Origin: Epiperipatus broadwayi
Lineage: Eukaryota; Onychophora; Udeonychophora; Euonychophora; Peripatidae
Assembly (NCBI GenBank): GCA_028023455.1
Contig: JAQFVV010006255.1
Span: 3,596,001-3,660,000 of the forward strand
Length of the DNA: 64,000 nucleotides
Direction of reading: 5' to 3'
Position numbers and translations under genes: made by a program. Positions 10,531-23,470 of the stretch are shown here, one piece after another. Numbering within the stretch: position 1 is the stretch's first letter; each line of letters starts with the position of its first letter. Below the pieces are notes generated by a model. That model had not been told where the DNA came from, did not search any database, and saw only the letters and a program-made list of their open reading frames with translations.

Positions 10531-13110
10531 TATTGTACCGGTCGAAACCCACCACCACCGCAAGTCAAATCGGATTCAAACTCAGCTGAAACAAAACTGA
10601 ATTCAAACCCAACCCAACAGCTCAGATAGCAGAAATCGACGGCACAGTGCTATGCGCCAAGAACTAGCTCAACGGTTGGTGAGGACTAGAGACTCCTGAG
10701 TAACACTAATATCTAAGAATTTATATACTTTGAATAATTTTATAAATTGAATCATATGTATGTTCGGGTTGCCAACACAGACAGCGGGTATTAACATTTA
10801 AATAATTATAAAAGACTAATGAACTAAGAAATCAAGTATGTTAGAAAATATTTAATAAGAGTAATTTGTTTCGTTTCCATAAAACATAGAATGCATTAAT
10901 TACCTCTAGTCTTTAAGAGAATTTACAAATATAACAAGAGTGGCGGTCCTTATCATATGCCAACAATTATTACGCAACATAGAATTCTATGTCTATGCCC
11001 CCAACGAGAAATATAAAGGCAAATAAAGGTACTCATTTAGAACGGAAATGATTGCTCTAATTTTATTACGGTGGAATGTGAGATTTATATTTCACATTCG
11101 GGAATCTATTCATGAAAAGCAAAACGTAATTTTAGGGCATAACTTTAAAATTGATTTGAAACTTATTTAATTAATAATGTATTTGAGAATTTGTTCGACT
11201 TTAATTTAAATCACTTCATCACGAATTACGAGCATGGAGAGGGTTTTACCGGAACAAAGATGCAACGGTACTGATGGCTTACGAGACAGAGAGGAAAATT
11301 GAAATACGATCGCTAGTCGATGATCGAAGTCCTATGGCGGCTTGCATCTAACAAGTCTTACGCCCTTTGACTAATGAATACGAAAGGAAGTACTTTCTTC
11401 CTTGAGAAATTTAAATAAGAGAATATGATCACCGACCAGCCTAACGGAGTGGAAGATTGCCCTGCGTCAGCAACGTTCAATGATGATGACTTGATAGTCA
11501 TCGTTGAAAAATAAAACCCATGTAGAATGCTCTACGTGATGACTTGACCAATTAATTAAAGTCAAACGAGCTTTTATCGAACCATTTTAAAACATTTATA
11601 AACTATATTAATTATGCCCTAATTATCGTGCACTTTCTGAATATTAATCCAAACTAACAAAAGTTGAATTAAAATATATTTAACCCTTTATCGACCCTTT
11701 TGCCAAAACATTTTAAATATATATATATATAAATAAATCAACATTAGTGAAGCAAGAAAATACCATTTTAACATTATATGACTATATATAAACACTTGTA
11801 ACTTAGGAGCTGGGGACATAGGTGGAAAACGGAGCTAATAGTTTATTATTAGCCAATTATAAAAATCATAAATATGTAATATTTTCTTTCGACTCGATGA
11901 TTGATAGAACTTATAAATTTAGTTCTAATGGGTGAGAATTACTATTTGAAATTAATATTATAATATTTGCGTGAGGCAAATAGAACGGGGGAGCTCATCG
12001 AGTTGAAAGATTATTGGCATATAATTTTAAATAAACGACATTAATAAAGCATACAAATATATATATTAAATGAACCGCCAGGTAAGAAAAGGAAAAGTTT
12101 AAAGACTAGAGATTGAAAGAATTACACTATAGGTTTACAGTAGCATTTTATAAATATTTTTACATTGAAGAATAAAGAGCTCTTAAATAGGAGGAGAGTA
12201 AAATAAAGTTCGAACTGGCCAGAAAGTTTAACGTTCATTATAGAAATATATTACCCCTTCCGCTGGTCCTTAAGTTGCACCTCCAAGTTGTTGAAAACGT
12301 AGGCATCATTGGTTGACTACTGGAACAGTATTTTAGTAGCTTTCATAATTTTAGCAGAATGATCGGTCTGGGAAAAGGTTCAGCAGCTCCATTGAAGATT
12401 TCTCGGGACTTTAGGAACCGTAGCCAGATTCCTGATGTTCTAGCCCTCTATCATGATGAAATACAAATTAATATGCACAGAGTTCACTGCACTACTCTAC
12501 AACAAAGCTAGCCCCCTTCCGACTTTTCAGAGCTATATATACTGTTCACAGATGCCTTAGGCTAGCGCTCTTTTATTATCCATTAGTTGTTTTCAGATAC
12601 ATTCCTTCGATAAGGCTTTCAAACTAATTAGCTTGAATTCCTTCTCTAATTGAAAATGAATTCTTAAAATCTGAAAATGATTTAATTAGAAAAATGAATC
12701 CTTATCTTTTTCCAATTCTATATAAAGCTTTACTATTGTTTTTAAGAATTTTAAAGCTTATCGAAGGAATGTAGCTTTTAATCACCGAAACTTTACAAAT
12801 TATTTAAAGGTGAAAAAAACAAGTGTTCCCGATGCAATGAAACTTTCGAACAATTATATATATTTAATATTTACAAATATATATACGCACAATCCACGCA
12901 ATTTAATATATATAAATTCATGAATATTTTATCATGAATTTATTTAGAGAATTGATCAATTTTAAACTAAACTAATTAATTTTGCTACGCATTTGAAATA
13001 AGTTATTCATTATGGAAATTAGCGTGGATTGAACGTATAAAGCCCCATTGCATTGGAAATTTAAGGTTAGTATTAGGGTAAATAACATAAAGCTAGGCTT
13101 GAACTCAGAT
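10531..13110. other. less AT-rich block with CpGs, no reading frame
   Basis: This 2.6-kb block contains many CpG dinucleotides (GGTCGAAACC, GATCGCTAGTCGATGATCG, ACCGACCAGCCTAACGGAG) that are scarce nearby. No frame over 60 codons lies inside it beyond its first bases. It starts TGTACCGGTCG and ends near a GAACTCAGATCCGACTGC stretch beside a TA run. It could be a young non-coding transposon, an LTR-type segment or a non-coding gene. I cannot tell which. Confidence 0.4.
12826..13062. repeat. imperfect inverted repeat
   Basis: CCGATGCAATGAAA and then GCACAATCCACGCAATTT on the left are matched in inverted order on the right by AAATTAGCGTGGATTGAACG and CCCCATTGCATTGG. The arms would pair over separate blocks of about 10-14 bp. 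Confidence 0.55.
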
Positions 13111-13360
13111 CCGACTGCTTCAATATATATATATAAATGATATAATTTATGGTTTATTCATGTATGATTTTGATAATGATTATAATGATGTTTTAACTGG
13201 ATTACACAAGCCATAAAATGGTAATCAAATCAAAATGTCAATATATTCACTATCAAAATCATATATGGATGAACTTCCAAAGTATATCATTTACACCAAT
13301 AACCTGTGAAGATTATTGTGTCAATATATATATATATTTTATATTGTAATAGCATAGATT

Positions 13361-13810
13361 GATATGATAAACACTATTTGATGTATTGAAGAGAGATAAA
13401 GAAAAAACGAAAAAACCAACTCTGACTAATTAAAATAAATTTTAACAAAAATGTTAGAATCTTATTTTTTTATTTTCAAAATGTTCATAAACACAAAACT
13501 TTATTTCTCTTAAAAGGTTAAAATTAAAAATTGTGAAGTAATTTACTGACAAAAAAAATTCTTCTCTTAATACATTTTCAAAGTTAAAACTAAAACTAAT
13601 AAATAGTTACTGGAGAGTAAGACAAAAAAAAAACTTGTTTACATTATTTTATAATTTTCTTTTGTTTTTATAATTATTTATATCTTATAAAAATAATCAC
13701 ATTATTTAAAAAAATTTAATTTTGAGAATTCTCATATTATCATTTCACATATAAAACATGCAAATTAAACATGGACCCATTATTATAATCAATGTTTAAT
13801 ACAACAAGGT
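13361..13810. repeat. dispersed repeat family, copy 1 (about 450 bp)
   Basis: The segment aligns along its length with 18155-18605 in the same orientation. Shared blocks include GATAAACACTATTTGATGTA, ACACAAAACTTTAT, TCTTAAAAGGTTAAAATTAA, CTTCTCTTAATACATTTTC and GAGAATTCTCATAT. Similarity ends abruptly on the right, as expected at an element boundary. The family is not recognised. Confidence 0.8.
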
Positions 13811-13959
13811 AGAAAATCACTACTTACCCCTAAAATAAGAAATGAAATTGAGTTGAATCTTTTTTGACACTTTAGCTTAATTCAACCAATTTCATTTCAC
13901 TATATAAAAATTTAAGATTAATTACACTCATCAAGCTGAGATACTAAAGTAGCTTTTTT

Positions 13960-15140
13960 TAATTTTAGTTGAACTGATTGGGTGGTGATCTGTTAAAATT
14001 TTTATGACTACTATTAATCCTTTTCAGAACTCCTCCTTGGATTATCTTTATTTTTTCTATCAACAGTATTATTTATATATTAGTTTTATCTGTCATGTTT
14101 GGGAATCCTTTATATTAAATATTGGAGGCACCAAAATTTCTCTTCCTAATCTTCTATGGTTTGTTGCCTAAACATTTTGACTAGTATCAGGTCAATTTTA
14201 TCAATATACATTATCATCTAGCCTAACTCATGTGATAGGTTATATCTAATCATTTTTATTTCTGGACTATTTAAAAATGAAATGGCTGCCAATGCTTTTG
14301 GTTGTATCATCTGGTCTTGAAAACTACTGAGTATTTATCATGATGGTAGCCATTGTGTATATCTCTGACTATATCTTTTCTATTACTTGAACTTTTTAAA
14401 CTGTCACTTCAGTTTTTTTTCTTTACATTTTTCAAACTTTTGATTTATTATTTCCATAGAATTTGATTTATTTCTAGTATTTTTCTTCAATTCTTTTGGT
14501 TCACTTATATTTTGATCTAATACCTCTGGTTCATATATAATATGAGCTATTATTTCAGCTTCAACTGGTATTGCATTATGCACATAATGGATAATATCCT
14601 CTGTTTTCTTAATGTTTTTTTCTTATTTTTATCTAAATGATCATTCATATCAAAGCCGTCAACATCATTACTAGTGGCTTTAGCCATTTTCATCACATCT
14701 TTCATTTTTTTTTGCTTATTTATATTATACAATCATTATTTTTTTGAACACTTTGGCTTATTATTTTATTCCTAATTTTCTCAATGACTTAATCAATTTG
14801 ATCTGCTATTTCATTAACCGCTTCTTTAATGTTTTCATCTATTTCACCTTTTATTTTCTGTAACAGCATTTGAAATTCTTCTGCTTCCTCCTGTCATTGC
14901 TTTTCTCTCTTTTCATGATCCTCTTTTCTTTGTTTATCTCTCTTATTATCCTCTTTCCTCTTTTTATCATTCTCTTCTCTTTTTTTTAATGTTCATCTCT
15001 CTTTTTATTATCTTCTCATTTTTATTATCATCTCTTTATTATGTTCTTTTATTATCCAATTTTTTTTTACTCTTTGTTCACCTCTCTTTTTAATTTTTTC
15101 TTCTCTTTGCTGATTACTTTCTCTCATTCTTTTAAACTTT
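13960..15140 (-). other. coding-like decayed DNA, Lys/Glu-rich on minus strand
   Basis: On the minus strand, about 15120-14760 reads as a run rich in Lys, Glu, Arg and Asp, followed by EFQMLLQKIKGEIDENI-like sequence. It is interrupted by several stops. The longest open piece is 14732-14550. Charged coiled-coil stretches of this kind occur in retroelement ORF1/gag proteins and in many host proteins, and pyrimidine-rich low-complexity DNA alone can also produce them. I do not recognise a family. Confidence 0.2.
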
Positions 15141-16380
15141 TGCAATAATTTGACTAACATGGAAGTGTTTTATGTTCTGTGAGCAACATCTCTTGACTTT
15201 TGAGTTTATTTCTTGCTTATATTATTTCTACATCTTTTCAGTTTATCTTTTGTCAGCATATAAGAGTATGACCATTTTTAATCTTCAAGAAAAATTGTGT
15301 AAATTATTTTAACACAGGAAATGCAAATATGAAAAATTTTGGAAAATATCTCACAAAATAAACTTAAGATCACTTTCTCTTTCATGAAACCCTATTCCAT
15401 TTATCTAATACTACTATTACATTGTTATTAGACCTAATATTCTTTTTTAATCTTACTCTCTCAATATCTGGCTTTATTTGATTTATTTCATTTATTTCCC
15501 CTGCTTTATTTTTCAAATTTTATCTACTTGTATGTGTGCAACTGATTTCCAATTCACTGTGATTTTTATTATTATTTTAATTTTGATTACATATGCATGT
15601 ACAAAATCAAGTTCATATTATAAACCATTTATCAAAATCTTTTTCAGAGATATGAGAATCTGTTAGCAGAAGATGTATAGTGAGCTGCAATCCTAAAACA
15701 GATACTGAATCCAGCCACTAGACTATAAGTACACAATGCATCATAAACACCAGAATATTTTTCTCAATTTACACTATCCCTACAACACAAAATAATGCAA
15801 AAATCTTTGCAAAAGCTTGAATTTAGGGGCCTTAGGGGCTTGAGGTCATGGTAGATCTATATTAAGTGAACCATAATAAACTACAGGAAGTAAGAAAATT
15901 GGAAAGTGGTTTGAACCAATGACTGACATAAACATTTCTTAGAGTTTCATGAAAACATTATATTCTTAAGCCAATTATAAAACTCTCCATCGGTCATCAA
16001 AAATTTCCTGTTCAATTTTACATATGCACTTCATGAATATACATTAATATCACTATTTTGTAATTTTATCATTAAATTATGCTCTTATCATATTTCACAG
16101 TAATACATGTTTAAATTAATTTTGCTTCAAATAGATAGTTTTGTTTCTCAGGTGTACTTCTGACTTTGAAATTATATGGCTACTGACCATCAGACTTAAT
16201 CACCATCAGTCCCATAGTTGGATTACCAATTGTAATGAGTACACAACATATTAGAGCTGAATTATGAGATAGGAAACCATCAACATCATCCTCATAAAAT
16301 ATAATTCAAATAACTACTCAAATTAAATATAAAAGGAATGAGAATAAGAGATTCACCCAGCATTAAACAAAAGTAATAAT
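15140..16380. other. intergenic DNA with a tRNA-Glu-like scrap
   Basis: Around 15672-15728, read on the minus strand, TAGTCTAGTGGCTGGATTC resembles the A-box half of tRNA-Glu, and a GGATTGCAGCTCAC block lies in the B-box position. It is a likely relic of a tRNA-derived SINE. Nothing else is recognised. Confidence 0.35.
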
Positions 16381-16389
16381 AAAATCATT

Positions 16390-16580
16390 CATCAGTATGA
16401 ACATCAATAGTAAAAATCAATAGACAACCTAGTGACTGGATTTGACAGCTCCACTATAGCCTGGCTAATTATCTAGCCACTGCCAAATTTAGAGCAGATT
16501 ATATAAACAATTATTTGGATATAAATACTTAAGTGCTAATCCATCACAATATAAAACAAATCAGATAATTCTGGATACAG
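16390..16580 (+). repeat. diverged relative of the 231-bp tandem unit
   Basis: The order of blocks matches the tandem array at 18.7-19.4 kb: GTGACTGGATTT, GGCTAATTATCTAG, CCAAATTTAGA, GATTATAT, CAATTAT and AAGTGCTAAT. Divergence is much greater than between the array's own units, so this is an older copy of the sequence that later amplified. Confidence 0.6.
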
Positions 16581-16584
16581 AAAC

Positions 16585-18150
16585 ATACTGATCATCAATC
16601 GTCTGGCCATATAGGAGTATTAATGCCATGGCCAACTATAAACCTAATTTTTAATAAAAATAAAATGTAGTGAATGTCCAAAACACTGACATAACCCTAA
16701 AATACATTTAACTAACTTATGCTCTAATCTAGGTCAGGAAGCAAAAACAATACTATAATTAAATAGCATTGCTGGAATGATTTTAAAAACTCTCAAATAG
16801 TAAGCTGTATTGAAATCAAGTCACACTCACTGCCTATTCAAATAGACAGCTGGGGGAATTAAGATTTTAACACTAAAATCTTTTAATAATTATTTAATAA
16901 TGGATTAACAATAAAAAATGACATGATAATATGAAACTTCAAAATTTATTTCTTATATCAAAAAAATATATAGTTTCATAAAAAATATAATTAACCCATT
17001 TGATTTTTATTCATTGAATTAATTAACCTTTGCTTTCATTGATTTATTTGTTTAAATAACAAAAGGTGGAAAAGCAGCAATTATCAAAATCAGAGATAAG
17101 AATCTTTAAATTAGCTCAGTTAATCATTTGTTAAGTTTTTGGGATGGGGGAGGGGATAAATGAATGAAAAGAAAAAACTTTTTTATAATTTTGAAAAAAA
17201 AATTGAATGGATTTTTAAAAACAAGTTTTACTATTTGAAAATATTATTTTAAATGATCAATTCTTACCTTTTTATAAAATTATTTCTTTATAAAATCATA
17301 CAACTGAAACACAATGTGCACATGAAAATTCTTTTAATCATAGTTTTAAATTTCTTCTGTGGAATCCTTTGCAGTTATAATTTTCAGTTTTTCCAGATGA
17401 GTTTTCTTCTTGAAGGGTTCTACACATGTACATGATTGATTTATCATTTTCTTTGGATGCAGTATTTTCAGGTTAACAAATAGCAAAAAATTATTCATTT
17501 TATTTCATATAATTTTTTTAGGTCTTATACACAAAGGCACTCATGTTCTAGGCAAGAGACAAGGTTGCAGATTACTTCACAGGTAAGTTATTCTTTACAT
17601 ATTTTCAGAAAGATGGGTTACATGGAGAAAGAATGATGTCTAACTTTTAGCTAACTTAGTGCATGATTTTTTTGTAAAAATCATTTTTATACATAAACTC
17701 AGTGTCCTAACAGCTTGGTTAAAACTTCAACAGCTTGGATAAAACTTCTGCTTTTTTTTAGCAGTTGTGTCTGGAACTTTTTTCTCCCACTGTCTTCTTT
17801 GGCAGCAGAATCAAGAATTCTACTAATTTTTTCTTCTGTAGCTGCATCAAGAGTTTTACTACTGTCCTTTTCAATAGCTATATCAAGAGTGAATGTTTTT
17901 CATAACAAACTTAAGTCTTTCTGATCAATCCACACCCATAATTTTTTGGAACACTGTCTTCAAAACAATCACAGTTTATCTCTAGCATGATATAATTACC
18001 AATTAAGTCAACTTTTATAAATACAATGGTTAAGCTATTTTCCTCCTTCAGCATTGAGATTGGTAAACAAGTCAAAACCCTAAATTTGAATCTAAAATTT
18101 TTGACTTTTTTTTTTAATAAAATTTCCTTGATAAAAAGAAAACAGGGAAA
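16585..18150. other. intergenic DNA, no gene recognised
   Basis: One minus-strand frame (about 17897-17727, 57 codons) has a protein-like composition with the pieces DAATEEKISRILDSAAKED and KKFQTQLLKKK. It has no recognised match, no start codon and no supporting neighbours. It may be a transposon scrap or chance. Confidence 0.3.
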
Positions 18151-18154
18151 TCAC

Positions 18155-18605
18155 TGATTTGATAAACACTATTTGATGTATTAAAAAGAATTAAATTGAA
18201 AGAAAAGAACAACAACTCTAAATAATTAAAATAAAATTTAACAAAAAATGCTTTTTTCTTTTCAAAATATTCTAAAACACAAAACTTTATCTCTCTTAAA
18301 AGGTTAAAATTAAAAATTATGAAGTAATTGACTGAAAAGAAAAATTTCTTCTCTTAATACATTTTCAAAGTTAAAATTAATACTCGTAAATAATTACTGA
18401 AGAGGAAGACAAATAAACTTATTTATATTATTTTATAATTTTCTCTCCCTTTTACAATTATTTACAACTCATGATAGTAATCACATTATTTAAAAAAAAT
18501 TAATGTTTGAGAATTCTCATATGATAATATGACATATTAAATATATAAATTAGCTAAGGACTCATTATTATTGTCAATGTTTCATACAGCAATGTAGACA
18601 AATGG
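18155..18605. repeat. dispersed repeat family, copy 2 (about 450 bp)
   Basis: Aligns with 13361-13810 in the same orientation. The 231-bp tandem array begins about 80 bp to its right. Confidence 0.8.
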
Positions 18606-18686
18606 CTACAATATTATAATACTATGGAATGAGGCATGTAGCAAAGATGTTGTAAATCATCATCAATAAAGAAACATGAATGCAAG

Positions 18687-19373
18687 AAATAAGCAAAGAA
18701 ATAACATCAGATGTCAATAATAAGCAACATATACATGACAAACATAGAATCACCTGTATTAATCATCAAGAGTCAAAAGTCATCCTTTGTGATTGGATTT
18801 TTAAAAAGTGCACAATAAAATCTTAGGCTAATTATCTAGTCAATATCAAATTTAGATTATATTATAAAAGCAATTATCAATATTTCATCTGCATGCACTT
18901 ATAAGTGCTAATGCAATAAATAAGCAAAGAAATAACATCAGATGTCAATAATAAGCAACATATACATGACAAACATAGAATCACCTGTATTAATCATCAA
19001 GAGTCAAAAGTCATCCTTTGTGATTGGATTTTTAAAAAGTGCACAATAAAATCTTAGGCTAATTATCTAGTCAATGTCAAATTTAGATTATATTATAAAA
19101 GCAATTATCAATATTTCATCTGCATGCACTTATAAGTGCTAATGCAATAAATAAGCAAAGAAATAACATCAGATGTCAATAATAAGCAACATATACATGA
19201 CAAACATAGAATCACCTGTATTAATCATCAAGAGTCAAAAGTCATCCTTTGTGATTGGATTTTTAAAAAGTGCACAATAAAATCTTAGGCTAATTATCTA
19301 GTCAATGTCAAATTTAGATTATATTATAAAAGCAATTATCAATATTTCATCTGCATGCACTTATAAGTGCTAA
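18687..19373 (+). repeat. 231-bp tandem repeat, three copies
   Basis: Units start at 18687, 18918 and 19149, each with AAATAAGCAAAGAAATAACA. The period is exactly 231 bp. The units are nearly identical: I saw one difference, TCAATATCAAATT in unit 1 against TCAATGTCAAATT in units 2 and 3. The third unit breaks off after AAGTGCTA. Near-identity points to a recent duplication, or to an assembly artefact. Confidence 0.95.
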
Positions 19374-19379
19374 AAATAA

Positions 19380-22300
19380 ATATGGAAGTAATTCTACATA
19401 AAAAATGCTAGGACCATTATACCAATGTTGATTATCCATCATTGCCCTTGACCATCAGATTTCAGTGAATGTACTGGCCAAATATGAACTGATTATGATC
19501 ATAAAACCTATAAAGTAAATGAACTTTATGATCAAAGCATTATCTTGATAATTTTCTAGAGTAAATTAAATAGATGGCCACATACACACATATATATTCC
19601 ATATATTATTAGTACTAATACTGGCTTTGGATTTGTAAATTCTGTGGTAAGGTAACTATATCAGTGACTTATATGATTATCATTAAGATGACTTGTTTTG
19701 TGATGTTTGTTTTTTTTTTTATTTAAAGTATTATATTATTTTGTATAAAATTTCTTTTGGCATTTATACATTATAATTGGCATTGTGTTATTTATAAATA
19801 GATTGAATCATTATGTAATAGTTGTTGATTTTGGCTGTGTTATACTTACATGTATATTTTTCAGGAGAGAAATGCTAATCAGCATATTTCCTTTTGTTTT
19901 ATTGACTAGTTTAATAAATTTTGATATTAATATAATAGAAATAATAAGTTGTGTGCTATTCTTGGTCATTGTCTCATTACATAAATTAGTATCATAGTCA
20001 AACATATTAAGATTATCCAGACTGTTAACTAAATCCATTGATGTTATTATGAAACTGAAATTTGTTTTGATTGTGTTCATGGTGGCTCTTCTATGATAGA
20101 AGATGGAACCCTAAGACCCTCATTGTTGCCATTAGTCTTTAAGTTAAGCTATTAATTTGGAGCAATTTCACAACTGATCATGAGAATCAAAAATGATAAT
20201 GAGGAAATATATCCTGTTTTCACTTAATCATCATCATCAATCCTAAATGTAATCATATGGATAATATCAATAATATGTGAGGGGTAGTAGTCTGCATTGG
20301 TAGTTTCCTTGACATAAATAACTGATCTACAATGAGTTATAGATAACTTCCATTACTGGTACCCAATGTAGAGTGCAATTAAATTCATTTATCTGACATA
20401 ATCAGTATATAAATTGCATCAAATATAGTGCAAGCCATTGAAATTATACCCAATATATTGTTAAATAAATGTCAATTTATCAAGATGATATATGGATGTA
20501 AGAAATAAATATTTGGAAATTTTGAGCTAAGTTCAAGCATTTACTGCAGAAGATTTAAATAATGTCATATTTTTTGTTTGTTTTAGAATGATGTGATAAG
20601 TGTTAACCTAAGACAAGAAGAAAAAGTGCACAATTAATTGTTTGAGTAGTAAAATAAAATACAAGAATAGTATGATACAGGAATAGAAAATGAATATATA
20701 TGGCAGTAGATATTGCATGAACAGTGATCTAGAGGTATTGGCAAAGTAGATCAGTAGGTAAGAACATGCATAAAAATTGAATTAAAGAAATCATTACACA
20801 TGATAAAGAATGAAGGTGAGGGGGTGTTAGGTAGTGCTCTAATATAAAATGTAATTGAAGAAAAAGAATATGAAAGTATTAGAAACAGGTAATAATGAGA
20901 TCTAAGCATAAAAAGCAAGTTGTTGAAAGAGTGGATATCATATGAGATAAAGTCAAACAATTAGAAAACCATAGCCTGAAAATCAGGCACAGAAGCAAGT
21001 TATGATCACAGGTAAATTAGGAAACAAAAGACCATGTCAAGAAGAAATAGGAGCAACATTATGATTCTACAAAAAGTGGGTGGCAGATAATAATGGTTAT
21101 TTCAAGAAATGCCAAAAAAGAAATAATGCTTAAAATAGAGAAAATCAAGAGAGCTATGAAAGAAAATCAAGAAGCAGTGTATAAAATGTTTAAAGAAAAC
21201 AAAAATAGGGGCTCATGAAGTTGTTAATGCAACTGGATTAGGGTATGAAGGTACTTGAATGGTATAAACTTTAAAAATAAAAATGAGTGATCAATAAGAG
21301 AAAATAGTGAATGCAGGTTGATGAAATTAAAGTAGAAATATAAAGGCTATAATACAAATAAAGGAAGAGTTACAAATAGTTATAAAGAAAGTAGAAACAT
21401 TACATGTAAAAGAAAAGGGGAAAATTGCAGAGAGAAAAATTATTGATAATGAGCCATCTGCTTTGATTTCTAAACAAAAAACCTCCAGTGAAAGTCTTCA
21501 AATAGCTTAAATCTTTGGGTAGATTGAAAAACTAAAAGCTTACCAGAAAGAGAAAATTTATTTTAAAGATCAAATGTCTTAAAAGAAAAGAATTCATTGA
21601 ACACAGGCATGAAAATGGAAAGATGACTAAGAAAGAAAAGTTTTATTCAAATCCTATTACCTTTGGTTGTATAACATGGATAGCTAATTAGTTTTTAAAA
21701 ATCAAAATGTCTAGAGTCAAATCAAAGGAAATATCAATCAGACACCTTAATAATTTCAATAAATATTTAAAACCGAATCACACATAAAAGGAAGGTAAAT
21801 TGGTCATAGCTTATAGCCATCCTCAGGGTGCATCACAAGAATTAATGGGTTTTATTATATAGCAAACCAGATACATTTTGCAAATATACAGAGGCATAGC
21901 GGGAAAGATATTGGACTGAGAAATATCAGAAATAGTATTATATTTCAAGTATCTCAGGAATGATAAGCTGCACAAATTATATACTCAAATTTTTTTAAGC
22001 AACATGCAAAATTACAAGATTTGACAGCTCATCCTTTATCAAAGCATCAAATAATATATATAATTTATCACAATTAGCCTGCCAAAGTGGAACAAATGTT
22101 AATTGGCACAACAGGTCATACAATGATAGTTTTTTTAAAAAGGATGGATGGTTTGGTCTCAAAAGACTGTGACAGCTCAGCATAAATATGCATGATGTGC
22201 ACAAGACATCAATATTGAAAAAACAGCTAAAGAAGAAGGTCTCTGGGTGATTGTGAAGTAAACAAAGTGGTAAAGCAAACATGAAGCAGTTGTTATATTA

Positions 22301-22430
22301 TCCAGATAAATGGATAAGAACATTAGTCTTCTCACTCACCTATAACTAGTCATAGTTATAGAGTACCTAAAAATATGAATAGAAGGCAAATAATATGGTG
22401 TTGAACCCCAAAAAAATTTCAATAGGTCAA
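19380..22430. other. intergenic DNA, possibly a decayed retroelement in its right part
   Basis: From about 20.6 kb the plus strand becomes purine-rich and gives Lys/Glu-rich reading in broken frames, with pieces such as IEKLKAYQKEKIYFKDQ at about 21.52 kb. Together with the protease-like scrap at 22.56 kb this could be a dead gag region, but the reading is weak. Frames on the minus strand (20751-20960, 21995-22282) do not resemble proteins. Confidence 0.25.
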
Positions 22431-22560
22431 TCCTCATGTTGCAGATCTCATGTTACTTAGAGGAACAAACAAAAAAATGTATACAACTGTATGGCTAATA
22501 TGAGCTGTAAATGGAAAGTTTGAATCCAGTTTACAAATCAAACTTGCCCCAAAATAAAAA

Positions 22561-22688
22561 TTGTCTTGGAAGGAAGTGCTACTGGACTCTGGTAGCTACA
22601 TCTCCATAATGTCTCTACAATTGAGTTACCTAGGTGAATCCTCAAATCAGTATCTTCCTATTAAAAGGCCTGCAAGTAACTCTTAATA
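22561..22688 (+). pseudogene. aspartic-protease-like scrap of an LTR-type retroelement
   Basis: The frame reads WKEVLLDSGSYISIMSLQL, then SYLGESSNQYLPIKR, between in-frame stops. Retroelement pepsin-like proteases have a hydrophobic stretch followed by D-S/T-G-A/S and then a V/I-S-I/V-I strand, which this fits. The catalytic Asp codon begins at 22585. A segment about 80 bp upstream reads AVNGKFESSLQIKL, compatible with the strand before the active site. The flap is not visible. A chance match cannot be excluded because the open piece is only about 40 codons. Confidence 0.35.
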
Positions 22689-22689
22689 A

Positions 22690-23310
22690 CAGTGAAAAGT
22701 CTAATTTATTTCCAAGAAATGAGTATATTTTAACATTCAAAATAATAAAATGCTGAATCATGTTTTTTGGCTCTATTGGGTTTTGTCCATGATGCCATAT
22801 TAGGATCCAATTCCATCAGAGTTTGTGGCATACAGATTGATAATTAACAACAAATAATTACGAATAAAACAAAAGACAACACAAAAGTAGTTTTAATCCA
22901 AATCTATCATTATATAAATAATACACACACTAGGGTAAATACATTTACAAATATAATTATAATTCAAATCTACACATTTTCTAAAAACAATTACACTTTT
23001 TGAAATACATTTATAAAACTATCCATAATCAAAGTTTACTGTTCATCTATCTACCATTTATGCTAAACGATGGTTTTATAAGATTGATAGTTTCACTTCC
23101 ATATTTATTAATCAAAATAGTTCTACTCACATAAGAATCTTAAAAAAAATCTTTGCCTGATCAAATAATACTTTATCCTCAAAACCATGTGAGAATCTTT
23201 TGAATGTTAATTTAAAAAATATTCATGACTTTTTATTTTGTTATTGAAACAATCAAGGTATTTTAGACATAATGATAGGTTATATTAAATAGAAGAGGAT
23301 TGGGTTATTA
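22690..23310. other. intergenic DNA, nothing recognised
   Basis: AT-rich sequence without frames or repeats that I recognise. Confidence 0.45.
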
Positions 23311-23317
23311 ATTATTC

Positions 23318-23470
23318 AAGTTTTTTGTTAAATATATTGATGATTGTATGCTTGTAATAGGTAAGAGTAGCTTGAAGGATACCTTAAATTTTCATTATAC
23401 TTTCGATATTTACATCTATAAAGTCTATAAAAGTTTTTTGATATATATATTTATAAAACAGATTGATTGA
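23318..23470 (+). pseudogene. PLE reverse transcriptase scrap with YIDD
   Basis: The frame reads KFFVKYIDDCMLVIGKSSLK and then a run ending at TGA. It aligns with the palm motif of the family A element here (VRYVDDCLFVVENDKLKEF). YIDD is a variant of the catalytic YxDD box of reverse transcriptases. Nothing upstream or downstream stays in frame. The lesser similarity suggests another PLE family. Confidence 0.55.

Noticed and set aside
10259-10600. 113-codon frame on the plus strand
   Set aside because: It starts inside the right arm of a foldback and runs through the third arm copy. It is repeat sequence without a protein motif.
17715-17924. 69-codon plus-strand frame with a signal-peptide-like start
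   Set aside because: The hydrophobic run is typical of T-rich DNA and there is no mature protein after it. The minus strand looks more protein-like but is also unrecognised.
18687-19373. CRISPR-like or coding tandem repeat
   Set aside because: Units are 231 bp, directly joined, with no spacers and no open frame.
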